Shown here: piece after piece, positions 35,912 through 43,825 of the stretch
Layout of the letters: the number at the start of each line of letters is the position of its first letter
Numbering within the stretch: position 1 is the first letter of the stretch
NCBI RefSeq assembly: GCF_020667835.1
Contig: NZ_JAFMPR010000003.1
Location: 248,001 to 312,000, forward strand
Origin: Roseibaca sp. Y0-43
Lineage (GTDB): Bacteria > Pseudomonadota > Alphaproteobacteria > Rhodobacterales > Rhodobacteraceae
Direction of reading: 5' to 3'
DNA length: 64,000 nucleotides
The notes under the pieces: generated by a model
What the model was told of the DNA's origin: nothing
What the model saw: only the letters and a program-made list of their open reading frames with translations
The model's database searches: none
Position numbers and translations under genes: made by a program

Positions 35912-37390
35912 TTATGCCGCCAGGTGCAGCAGTGAATTGGCCGAGAGCGCGTCGCGCCCCACTTCGCCGCTGATGCGGCCGTCGCGCAGCACGATGACCC
36001 GGTCGGCCATGCCCAGAACCTCGTCGGTTTCAGAGCTGATCATTATGACCGCGCCGCCCTTGGCCGCGAAATCCGACATCACGCGGTAGATCTCGCGCTT
36101 GGCGCCCACATCGACGCCGCGTGTCGGTTCGTCCAACAGCAGGATTCCCGGCTCTGTCAGGAACCATTTGCCCAGCACAACCTTTTGCTGGTTGCCGCCC
36201 GACAGGCCCGACACGACCAGCCGATCATTCGGGGTCTTGATGCCGAACGCCTCGATCATGCGTTGCGCGGCGCTCGCCTCTCGGGCGCGGTTCATGAAGC
36301 CCAGCTTCGACAACTCATCCAGCCGCGCCATGCAGATGTTGTCGCGCAAGTCGGCCATCAGGTTCAGGCCAGAGCCCTTGCGGTCCTCGGTCACGAAAGC
36401 CAGCCCATGCGCAATGGCGTCATTCGGGCTGGACAGGCTGACGCGCTTGCCGTTCAGCGTGATCTGGCCGCCCATATCGGGCGACAGGCCGAACAGGCGC
36501 TCGAAAATCTCGCTGCGGCCCGACCCCATCAGGCCATAGAGCGCAAGGATCTCACCACGGTGCAGGGTAAAGGAAATGTCCTTTACCCATGTTTCCGCGT
36601 TCAGGCCGTTGACCTGCAAGACCGGCTGGTCGGTGGGGGTGTTCGACTTGGCGAATTCTTCCGTCAGGGGGCGGCCCACGATCATCTCGATCAGGGCGTC
36701 GCGGGTGACATCGGCGATGGCCCCTTCGCCCACGAAGCGCCCGTCGCGGAACACGGTGTACTCATCGGCGATCTCGAATATCTCTGACAGGCGATGGCTG
36801 ACATAGATGATGCCCTTGCCCTGCTCTTTCAGGCGCTTGATCGCGGCGAACAGCTCGTCCGCCTGCGCTTCGCCCAAGGCAGAGGTCGGCTCGTCCATGA
36901 TGATGATTTCGGCGTTGTAGGACAGCGCCTTGGCAATCTCGACCAGCTGTAGCTCTGCGACGGTCAGGTCCATCATCAGGCTGCGCGCGGAAATGCTGAA
37001 ATGCAGACTGTCGAGCAATTCCTGCGCATCGGCATTCATGCGGGCGAAATCGACGCGACCGAAAAGGCCCGTGGGTTCGCGGCCAAGGAAGATATTCTCG
37101 GCCACGCTCATGGCGGGGACGGGGCTGAGTTCCTGCTCGATGATCGACACGCCCGCGGCCAGCGCATCGGACGGGCGGGTGAACTGCGCTTCCTTGCCCA
37201 GAACGCGAATTGACCCCGCGTCGCGCGACTGGATTCCCATCACGATGGTCAGGAAGGTCGACTTGCCAGCGCCATTGCCGCCACATAGCGCATGGACCGT
37301 GCCGGGGCGCAGGGTAAAGCGCCCGTCCGACAGGGCCGCAACCCCGCCGAAAGACTTGGTCAGCCCGCGCACCTCCAGAAGCGGCTGCAT
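35912..37390 (-). CDS. ABC transporter ATP-binding protein (RbsA-like), module 1
   Basis: The 492-residue protein has two fused ATPase domains, as in ribose-type importers. The first has Walker A GGNGAGKSTFLT, signature LTVAELQLVEIAKAL and Walker B IIIMDEPTSALGEAQ. The second has the degenerate P-loop GLMGSGRSEIFERLFG, signature LSGGNQQKVVLGKWF and Walker B ILLLDEPTRGVDVGAKREIY. It is the first gene of the long operon that ends with the SorC-DhaK fusion. Confidence 0.93.
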   Translation of the reverse strand: MQPLLEVRGLTKSFGGVAALSDGRFTLRPGTVHALCGGNGAGKSTFLTIVMGIQSRDAGSIRVLGKEAQFTRPSDALAAGVSIIEQELSPVPAMSVAENIFLGREPTGLFGRVDFARMNADAQELLDSLHFSISARSLMMDLTVAELQLVEIAKALSYNAEIIIMDEPTSALGEAQADELFAAIKRLKEQGKGIIYVSHRLSEIFEIADEYTVFRDGRFVGEGAIADVTRDALIEMIVGRPLTEEFAKSNTPTDQPVLQVNGLNAETWVKDISFTLHRGEILALYGLMGSGRSEIFERLFGLSPDMGGQITLNGKRVSLSSPNDAIAHGLAFVTEDRKGSGLNLMADLRDNICMARLDELSKLGFMNRAREASAAQRMIEAFGIKTPNDRLVVSGLSGGNQQKVVLGKWFLTEPGILLLDEPTRGVDVGAKREIYRVMSDFAAKGGAVIMISSETDEVLGMADRVIVLRDGRISGEVGRDALSANSLLHLAA

Positions 37391-37443
37391 GATGAGTTCC
37401 TCCCAGACCCGATCTTGGCCTTACGATGTGCCGCCGCCATATC

Positions 37444-37472
37444 AAATGTCAATAATAATTTAAAAAATGTCA
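37444..37472 (-). promoter_or_regulatory. Tandem AAATGTCA repeats upstream of the module-1 operon
   Basis: Two exact copies of AAATGTCA (37444-37451, 37465-37472) lie 21 bp apart, two helical turns, in an AT-rich stretch 54-82 bases upstream of the ATPase start. A weaker AAATGTAA lies at 37499-37506. They are candidate operators for the operon's SorC-type regulator. The gap 37391-37616 otherwise shows no gene. Confidence 0.45.
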
Positions 37473-37616
37473 CACATGCCAAATAAAACACTGTAATAAA
37501 ATGTAAAATTAAAATCCATAACTCTGGAGAACGTGAGCATTCACCCATCCAGACCGTCCACCCCGCCCGGTCTGGCCGGGCGCAAGCCGTGCGCGGCGGC
37601 AGTCTGTGCAATGGAA

Positions 37617-37642
37617 AAGGGCGCGCAAATCTGCGCGCCCTT
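37617..37642 (-). terminator. Intrinsic terminator after the module-2 binding-protein gene
   Basis: AAGGGCGCGCA (37617-37627) and TGCGCGCCCTT (37632-37642) form a perfect 11-bp stem with a 4-base loop; on the minus strand it is followed by TTCC. It lies 24 bases after the stop and separates the module-2 transporter operon from module 1. Confidence 0.75.
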
Positions 37643-37666
37643 GACCTGCCGACAGGGGAGAGAGGA

Positions 37667-38614
37667 TTAGTTCGACAGCGTGAACGGGGCGGTATACTGG
37701 TCCACGTTGTCAGGCGTAATCAGCAGGCAGTCGAACAGCTGCTTTTCTTCTGCGACCATCGGCTCGCCATTCTTGATGTAGTAATCCGCCTGGATCACGG
37801 CCTCGCGCGAGAAGACGGCGACCGGTTGCAGGACCGTATACGCCATTTCGCCCGCCTTGATCGCGTCGACCGCGTCGGGGCTGCCGTCGAAACCGCCGAT
37901 GATCGTGCCTTCCAGGCGGCCGGCTTCTTTCAGTGCGGCAATCGCGCCCAGCGCCATTTCGTCATTGCCAGAGATGACGGCGTCGATTTCGGGGTTCGCC
38001 TGCATGATCGACTGCATCCGGTTATAGCCTTGGGTGCGGTCCCAGTTCGCCACTTCCTCGGCGACCTTTTCCAGCCCCGGATACTGGCTGAGCACCGTGT
38101 TGTAGCCGTTAGAGCGGGTGGCCGCGTTGTTGTCCGACGGGTTGCCGAAGAATTCGACATACTTGGCTTCTTCGCCGACAATGCCCTGCCATGTCACGGC
38201 ACCCAGTGCCGCGCCTTGGGCGTTGTTCGACACCAGCTGGGCAATCGCGATCCCGGCTTCGTTGATCTCGGCATTCACAAGGAACACCGGAATGCCCGCC
38301 TCGGTCGCGCGGCGCACGACACCCACGGAGCCATCGGCATTGGCCGGGTCGAGGATGATCGCGGCGGCGCCATTCGTGATTGCCGCGTCGACAAGGTTCG
38401 ATTCGACATTCGTGTCGCCGCGATGGGCCGAGACATTTGCGGTATAGCCCAGCTCTTCGGCGGTCGCGCGGGCGACTTCGCCCTCGGTGAACCAATAGGG
38501 GTTGGCCGGGTCGTTGACGATGATGGAAATCAGCCCTTCGGCCCAGGCCGAGCTGGCCATCAGCGGCATCGAGACCGCAGCCGCGAGCAGCGCGCGTTTG
38601 GTAATCTTGAACAT
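37667..38614 (-). CDS. Sugar/polyol ABC transporter substrate-binding protein, module 2 (EryG-like)
   Basis: The 315-residue product has a signal peptide (ITKRALLAAAVSMPLMASSA, cleavage near AWA-E) and a ribose-type binding fold: LISIIVNDPANPYWFTEGEV, AAIILDPANADGSVG, ISGNDEMALGAIAALKEAG and IIGGFDGSPDAVDAIKAGEM. Its operon is divergent from eryABCD, which argues for erythritol as ligand, like EryG of the rhizobial EryEFG importer. The ligand is inferred. Confidence 0.88.
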   Translation of the reverse strand: MFKITKRALLAAAVSMPLMASSAWAEGLISIIVNDPANPYWFTEGEVARATAEELGYTANVSAHRGDTNVESNLVDAAITNGAAAIILDPANADGSVGVVRRATEAGIPVFLVNAEINEAGIAIAQLVSNNAQGAALGAVTWQGIVGEEAKYVEFFGNPSDNNAATRSNGYNTVLSQYPGLEKVAEEVANWDRTQGYNRMQSIMQANPEIDAVISGNDEMALGAIAALKEAGRLEGTIIGGFDGSPDAVDAIKAGEMAYTVLQPVAVFSREAVIQADYYIKNGEPMVAEEKQLFDCLLITPDNVDQYTAPFTLSN

Positions 38615-38703
38615 GGTTCTTCTCTCCCTTGGTGGTGTGCCGGAAACCGGCGGTTTCGCGCCGGGCCACCTTGGCCCGTGACGCCGCGAAGCTGGATCGG
38701 GGG

Positions 38704-39750
38704 TCAGAGCTTGAAGCCTTTTCCCCCGTATTGGATGGAGTTGAGCATGACGGCGAGCACGATCACCGCGCCGGTGAACACCGTTTGCCAGTAGGACGAT
38801 ACGCCGATGATGACCAAGCCCGCGCCCAGATAGACGATCACGAACGCGCCCAGAAGCGTGCCGCGAATGGTGCCGCGCCCGCCCATCAGCGATGCACCGC
38901 CAACCACAACCGCGGCGATGGCGGTCAGCTCATAGGTCGTGCCCGCCGTCGGCCCGGCAGAGGTCAGCTGCGAGCTGAGCACAAGCCCCGCGATGGCGGC
39001 GCAAATGCCCGACAGCACATAGACCCAGACCTGCACGCTGCGCACCGGAACGCCCGACAATTCGGCGGCGCGTGCATTGCCCCCGGTGGAATAGAGCCAG
39101 CGGCCAAACGGTGCGCGGGTCAGCAGCAGATGCGCGGCAAGCGCCGTGGCGGCCAGCACGAAAATGCTGATTGGCACGCCCCAAAGCCGGTTGAACCCCA
39201 GCCATTCAAAGCCGGTATTGCCAAGGCTCGGGTCGCCCGAAAGGCGGTTGAAGGTCAGCCCGTTGGTCATCAGAAGCGCCGCGCCGCGCGCCATGTACAG
39301 CGTGCCAAGCGTGGCCACGAAGGCGGGCACTTTCAAAAAGGCCACCAGAATACCGTTCACCGCGCCCACGAAAGCCCCCATCGCCAGCGCGCAGACCACC
39401 ACGGCCCAGACCGGCAGATACAGGATCACCCCCAGCGATTGCAGTTCTACCCCCTGCATCAGCCAGCCCGCGAAGACGCCGCAAAGCGCAAGGGTGGATC
39501 CGACCGACAGGTCGATCCCGCCCGACAGGATGACCAGCAGCATCCCGATGGCCAACAGCCCGAAGATCGCCACTTGCGAGGTCATGGTCAGTGCGTTCGA
39601 TGCCGTCAGGTAATTGGGCGACAGGAACGAGAAGATCGCGATGATCGCGATCAGCGCGAAGAAGGCCCGCCCTTCCAGCAGCAGGTGCAGCAGGTTCAGC
39701 CCTTGTTTTGGGGCGGCTTGGGCCGTCGCATCTGTGGTGCGGTCTGACAT
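38704..39750 (-). CDS. ABC transporter permease, module 2 (EryF-like)
   Basis: This 348-residue, ~10-helix permease has LLAIGMLLVILSGGIDLSVG, FLKVPAFVATLGTLYMARGA, GRWLYSTGGNARAAELSGVP and AIAAVVVGGASLMGGRGTIR. GAGGGAC precedes the ATG at 39750; an earlier ATG at 39765 is possible. It works with the ATPase encoded 22 bases upstream and the binding protein 89 bases downstream. Confidence 0.9.
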   Translation of the reverse strand: MSDRTTDATAQAAPKQGLNLLHLLLEGRAFFALIAIIAIFSFLSPNYLTASNALTMTSQVAIFGLLAIGMLLVILSGGIDLSVGSTLALCGVFAGWLMQGVELQSLGVILYLPVWAVVVCALAMGAFVGAVNGILVAFLKVPAFVATLGTLYMARGAALLMTNGLTFNRLSGDPSLGNTGFEWLGFNRLWGVPISIFVLAATALAAHLLLTRAPFGRWLYSTGGNARAAELSGVPVRSVQVWVYVLSGICAAIAGLVLSSQLTSAGPTAGTTYELTAIAAVVVGGASLMGGRGTIRGTLLGAFVIVYLGAGLVIIGVSSYWQTVFTGAVIVLAVMLNSIQYGGKGFKL

Positions 39751-39772
39751 GGTTTCGTCCCTCATGCGTCTG

Positions 39773-41323
39773 TCAGGCAACCAGGCTTTCGCCCGAGGCG
39801 GCCATGATCGCTTCCTTGGTGGCATCGGCGGTGAACTCGGCCGAAATCCGGCCCCGGCGCATGACGATCACACGATGCGCGATGGACAGGCATTCGCCCA
39901 CTTCGGACGTGGTATAGACCACCGCCATTCCCGCGCGCGCGTGGTCGGAAAGGATGCGGAACACCTCTGCCTTGGCGCCGATGTCAATGCCGCGTGACGG
40001 CTCGTCCAGCAGCATGACCGATGGCTTCGTGGCGATCATCTTGCCGATGACGACCTTTTGCTGGTTGCCGCCCGACAGCGACCCGATGGGCGCATCCGGG
40101 CCGTCGGTCTTGACCGTGACCTCCCGAATGGCGCGGTCGATGATCGCACGCTCGTCGGCGCTACGCGTGAACAATCCGCGTGTGAAATTCCCGATAGAGG
40201 CCAGCGACAGGTTGCGGCCCACGGTCATGGTTTGCACCAGCCCGTCGCGCTGCCGGTCCTCTGGCACCAGCACAAGCCCAGCCGCGATCCGCTGTGCAAT
40301 GCTCAGCTCGTCTATGTCGCGGCCATGTAGCAGGATTTGCCCCTCGGCGCGCGGCAAGCGCCCGGCGGCGCATTCCATCAACTCTGTGCGCCCCGCGCCC
40401 ATCAGGCCGTAGATGCAGACGATCTCTCCCGCCTTGACCGACAGGTCTATGCGGTTGACCGCCATGCCACCCGCCGCGCCGGGCACAGAAACGCCGCGCA
40501 ACTCCAGCGCGGGCGTGCCCATCGCGTAGCCGGTGGGCGGCTGGCCAAGGTCGAAATTCTCGCCCACCATGTTTCGCACGATCCATTCCAGGTCGATCTC
40601 GGCGCGCGGGGCATAGGCGGTCATCACACCGTCACGCAGCACGACAGCATGGTCGGTGATCGTCAGCGCTTCTTCCAGGTGGTGCGAGATATAGACGATC
40701 GACACGCCCCGCGCTTTCAGGTCGCGGATGACCTTGAACAGCACCTCGACCTCTGACGCGGATAGCGCCGATGTGGGTTCATCCATAATCAGAATGCGCG
40801 AATTGACCGACAGGGCGCGCGCGATCTCGACGATCTGCTGCTGGCCCAGCCGCAAATCCTCGACCGGGGTCAGCGGGTCGATGTCTTCTTCCAGCTCGCG
40901 CATCAGGGCGCGGGTCTGGCGCTCTTCCTCGGCGTAATCGACACCGCTTTTGCCCATGATCTCGCGGCCCAGAAAGATATTGTCGCGCACGTTCATATTC
41001 GGCGCGAGGCTAAGCTCTTGGTGGATGATCGAGATTCCGTTGCGCTGGGCGTCGACGGTCGACGACAACTCCAAAGGGCGTCCGTCGAGGATCAACTCGC
41101 CGCTGCTGGGGCGCTGCACACCCGACAGGATTTTCATCAGCGTGGATTTGCCTGCGCCGTTTTCGCCGAAGAGTGTTGTCACTTGCCCCCGGTGCACATC
41201 GAAATTCACGCCCTTCAGCGCGCGCACGGCCCCGAAATTCTTGGCGACATTGCGCGCGGCCAGCACCACTTCCGACGCATCGGGGCGGGCAGAGGGGGTT
41301 TCGTCATGCCGGGGCGTGGTCAT
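39773..41323 (-). CDS. ABC transporter ATP-binding protein, module 2 (EryE-like)
   Basis: The 516-residue tandem ATPase has Walker A GENGAGKSTLMKILSG, signature LRLGQQQIVEIARAL and Walker B ILIMDEPTSALSASEVE in domain 1. Domain 2 has GLMGAGRTELMECAAG, LSGGNQQKVVIGKMIA and VMLLDEPSRGIDIGAKAEVF. About 20 extra residues precede the first domain. Its ATG overlaps the DUF2291 stop by four bases, showing that DUF2291 belongs to the transporter operon. Confidence 0.93.
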   Translation of the reverse strand: MTTPRHDETPSARPDASEVVLAARNVAKNFGAVRALKGVNFDVHRGQVTTLFGENGAGKSTLMKILSGVQRPSSGELILDGRPLELSSTVDAQRNGISIIHQELSLAPNMNVRDNIFLGREIMGKSGVDYAEEERQTRALMRELEEDIDPLTPVEDLRLGQQQIVEIARALSVNSRILIMDEPTSALSASEVEVLFKVIRDLKARGVSIVYISHHLEEALTITDHAVVLRDGVMTAYAPRAEIDLEWIVRNMVGENFDLGQPPTGYAMGTPALELRGVSVPGAAGGMAVNRIDLSVKAGEIVCIYGLMGAGRTELMECAAGRLPRAEGQILLHGRDIDELSIAQRIAAGLVLVPEDRQRDGLVQTMTVGRNLSLASIGNFTRGLFTRSADERAIIDRAIREVTVKTDGPDAPIGSLSGGNQQKVVIGKMIATKPSVMLLDEPSRGIDIGAKAEVFRILSDHARAGMAVVYTTSEVGECLSIAHRVIVMRRGRISAEFTADATKEAIMAASGESLVA

Positions 41324-41976
41324 TGCCGCACCTCGAAGGCGACAGGAGTAATCAGCCAATTCTTGGGGTTTATCATGGTGAACGCGCCGGTCAGCGACAC
41401 GGTCGCACCGTTGAGCGCATCGCGATCCAGATCGTTCAGGGTTTCGGCGGACATGGCGCGATTAATGCCCGCGCCCGCATCCTGATATTCGATCTGGTTG
41501 GTGAAATCGCCAAAGGCAATGTCGCCCACCACATCGCGCAGTTCCGTTCCGTTGATGGCCGGGCCGGTCTGCACCCGGATGGTCATGCCGTCGGGCAAGC
41601 CATCGACCGCAACCGGAAAGATCCCCGAGCGCCCTTCGCCCAGAACCCCCGTCACGCTGACCGCAAGCACCGGGAAGGCGCCTGCCATCGTGCCATAGTC
41701 GGCAATCGCGGCGGCGCGATCCTCTGCCAGAGCGTTTGCCATTGTCGCGGCATCGGGGGCGCGGTCCAGAACGAACTCGCGAATGCGCGGAAATTCACGC
41801 TGGCCGAATTGATCGGGGTCGAAAGCCTGCTGGCGCAGATCGTTATCCGACCCGATGCGCACCACGGTGGTGTCCAGCGCCATTGCCCCCAGCAGCAGCA
41901 CCCCGGCTGCGCCCAGCACCAAGCCGCGACGCCCTAGCCGTGCCTTGCGAAACTGCGTTGCGCTGGTCGTTGCCAT
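41320..41976 (-). CDS. DUF2291 periplasmic/lipoprotein-type accessory protein
   Basis: The 218-residue product has one N-terminal membrane anchor (~19-36, GLVLGAAGVLLLGAMALDTT) and a periplasmic domain with FPRIREFVLDRAPDAATMAN and VAVDGLPDGMTIRVQTGPAI. DUF2291 genes are usually tied to ribose-type ABC importers, as here, where this is the first gene of the module-2 operon. The role is unknown; assembly or substrate handling in the periplasm is a guess. GGAGG precedes the ATG. Confidence 0.75.
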   Translation of the reverse strand: MATTSATQFRKARLGRRGLVLGAAGVLLLGAMALDTTVVRIGSDNDLRQQAFDPDQFGQREFPRIREFVLDRAPDAATMANALAEDRAAAIADYGTMAGAFPVLAVSVTGVLGEGRSGIFPVAVDGLPDGMTIRVQTGPAINGTELRDVVGDIAFGDFTNQIEYQDAGAGINRAMSAETLNDLDRDALNGATVSLTGAFTMINPKNWLITPVAFEVRQ

Positions 41977-42104
41977 CGCGATCCTCCCTCGCCCCGTCGA
42001 AGCCGGGGTTTGCCCTGTATCTTGCGCGACGCTCCCCGCTCCTCGATTCGGGTGTGCCGCCTGTGCTGCGCCCGCTTGGAGCGACAACTTGTCACGACCA
42101 TAGA

Positions 42105-42161
42105 TGAAAAAATTTGCTCTGTCTGCAAAAAATTTCACACGCTGCGAAAATCTGTGCTAGA
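42105..42161 (+). promoter_or_regulatory. Three phased A-tract repeats in the eryA/transporter divergent region
   Basis: TGAAAAAATTT, TGCAAAAAATTT and TGCGAAAATCT start at 42105, 42124 and 42143, an exact 19-bp pitch. They lie between the DUF2291 start (41976) and eryA (42255), the only strongly AT-rich stretch of the gap. This arrangement suits a multimeric regulator, most likely EryD (SorC family). No clear -35/-10 pair could be fixed. Confidence 0.5.
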
Positions 42162-42217
42162 ACGTAACTCCCGCGGGTTTGACGCGGGCTGGAGGACTGC
42201 AAGAGGGGCATGGCAAG

Positions 42218-42262
42218 ATGACGGGCCACCACGACACCGCACGGAACTTGTGCCATGGCTGA
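42218..42262 (+). CDS. Possible 14-residue leader peptide overlapping eryA start
   Basis: An ATG after AAGAGGGG opens a 14-codon frame (MTGHHDTARNLCHG) whose stop at 42260-42262 overlaps the first codons of eryA. A 3-codon frame (ATG at 42210) precedes it. eryA itself has only GGAA as a ribosome site, so coupling through this leader is possible. It could equally be chance. Confidence 0.25.
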   Translation: MTGHHDTARNLCHG

Positions 42263-43820
42263 CCCGCAAGACATCATCATCGGGGTTGATGCGGGGACAT
42301 CGGTGCTCAAGGCCGTGGCCTTTACGCTGTCGGGCGCGCAGATCGCCGTGTCTTCGGTGCGCAACAGCTACAAGACCGGGGCCGATGGCCGTGCGACACA
42401 GGACATGACCCGCACATGGGCCGATTGCGCCGCCGCCCTGCGCGGGCTGGCGGACCATGTGCCGAATCTTGCCGCGCGCACCGCCGCGATTGCGCTGACG
42501 GGGCAGGGCGATGGCACATGGCTGGTCGGGGCCGCCAACGCGCCAGTGGGCGACGCGTGGTTGTGGCTGGATGCCCGCGCCGCGCCCACGGTTCGCAAAC
42601 TTGCGCGTGGAGAGGCTGAGCGCGCACGCTTCAGCGCAACGGGAACCGGGCTGAACACCTGTCAGCAGGGCAGCCAGTTGGCCCATATGCAAGCGACCGC
42701 GCCAGAGCTGTTGGCACAGGCAGAGGTCGCGCTGCATTGCAAGGATTGGCTGTATCTGAACCTGACCGGCATTCGCGCCACCGACCCGTCCGAAGCCAGT
42801 TTCACCTTCGGTAATTTCCGCACCCGGCGCTATGACGACACGGTGCTGGACGCGCTTGGACTGACCGCTCGGCGCGCGCTTTTGCCGGACATCGTCGATG
42901 GCACGCAGCTGACGCACCCGCTGACCGAAGCCGCCGCGCAGGCGACGGGGTTGCGCGCGGGCACGCCCGTGTCGCTTGGCTATGTCGACATGGTCATGAC
43001 CGCGCTGGGCGCGGGCGTGCATACCGGCGATGCCGGTGCCGCCTGTTCCACCATCGGGTCCACCGGGGTGCATATGCGCGCCGTCGCCGCGCAGGATGTG
43101 CATCTGAACGCCGAGGGCACGGGCTATGTGATCTGCCTGCCGGTTCCGGGGCTTGTGACACAGGTGCAGACCAATATGGCGGCCACGCTCAATATCGACT
43201 GGGTGTTGGGTTTGGCGCAGGACGTGGTCGCGCAACTGGGTGTGGCGACCGACCATGCCGCGCTGGTCGCCCGCATCGACGACTGGCTGGCGCAAAGCCG
43301 GGCCGGGGCGGTGGTCTATCATCCCTATATCTCTGATGCGGGGGAACGCGGCCCCTTTGTCGATGCCGACGCCCGCGCCAGCCTGATCGGGCTAAGCGCC
43401 GGGCATCGGTATCCCGATCTTGTGCGCGCCGTGATCGAAGGGTTGGCCATGGCCGCGCGGGATTGCTACGCCGCCATGGGGCAGATGCCGCGCGAGTTGC
43501 GCCTGACGGGCGGCGCCGCGCGCTCTGCCGCGCTGCGCGGGGTTCTGGCGGCGGCCCTGAACACGCCCGTGCGGGTCAGCGACCGGGCCGAGGCGGGGGC
43601 TGCGGGTTGTGCGATGATGGCCGCTGTCGCCATCGGGGTCTATCCGGGTATGGACGCCTGCATCGCGGAATGGACGACCCCGCTTCTGGGTGCGCCCGAC
43701 CTGCCCGCCCCCGAACTTGTTGGAACCTATGACGCGCTCTTTGCGTCCTATTGCGCGTCGCGCCAAGCCTTGCAGCCCGTCTGGGCGCAAATGGCCACGG
43801 CGCGCGCAACTGAAAGGTAG
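42255..43820 (+). CDS. eryA: Erythritol kinase (FGGY family)
   Basis: EryA phosphorylates erythritol in the first step of the Brucella/rhizobial erythritol pathway. The 521-residue product has the FGGY layout: N-terminal phosphate loop GVDAGTSVLKAVAFTLSG, substrate region TGQGDGTWLVGAANAPVGDA and WLWLDARAAPTV. The C-terminal domain has LSAGHRYPDLVRAVIEGLAM and RLTGGAARSAALRGVLAAAL. The fit to EryA, including LNTCQQGSQLAHM and CKDWLYLNLTGIRATDPSEA, is specific rather than generic. It opens eryABCD, six bases before eryB. Confidence 0.92.
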   Translation: MADPQDIIIGVDAGTSVLKAVAFTLSGAQIAVSSVRNSYKTGADGRATQDMTRTWADCAAALRGLADHVPNLAARTAAIALTGQGDGTWLVGAANAPVGDAWLWLDARAAPTVRKLARGEAERARFSATGTGLNTCQQGSQLAHMQATAPELLAQAEVALHCKDWLYLNLTGIRATDPSEASFTFGNFRTRRYDDTVLDALGLTARRALLPDIVDGTQLTHPLTEAAAQATGLRAGTPVSLGYVDMVMTALGAGVHTGDAGAACSTIGSTGVHMRAVAAQDVHLNAEGTGYVICLPVPGLVTQVQTNMAATLNIDWVLGLAQDVVAQLGVATDHAALVARIDDWLAQSRAGAVVYHPYISDAGERGPFVDADARASLIGLSAGHRYPDLVRAVIEGLAMAARDCYAAMGQMPRELRLTGGAARSAALRGVLAAALNTPVRVSDRAEAGAAGCAMMAAVAIGVYPGMDACIAEWTTPLLGAPDLPAPELVGTYDALFASYCASRQALQPVWAQMATARATER

Positions 43821-43825
43821 TTGCC

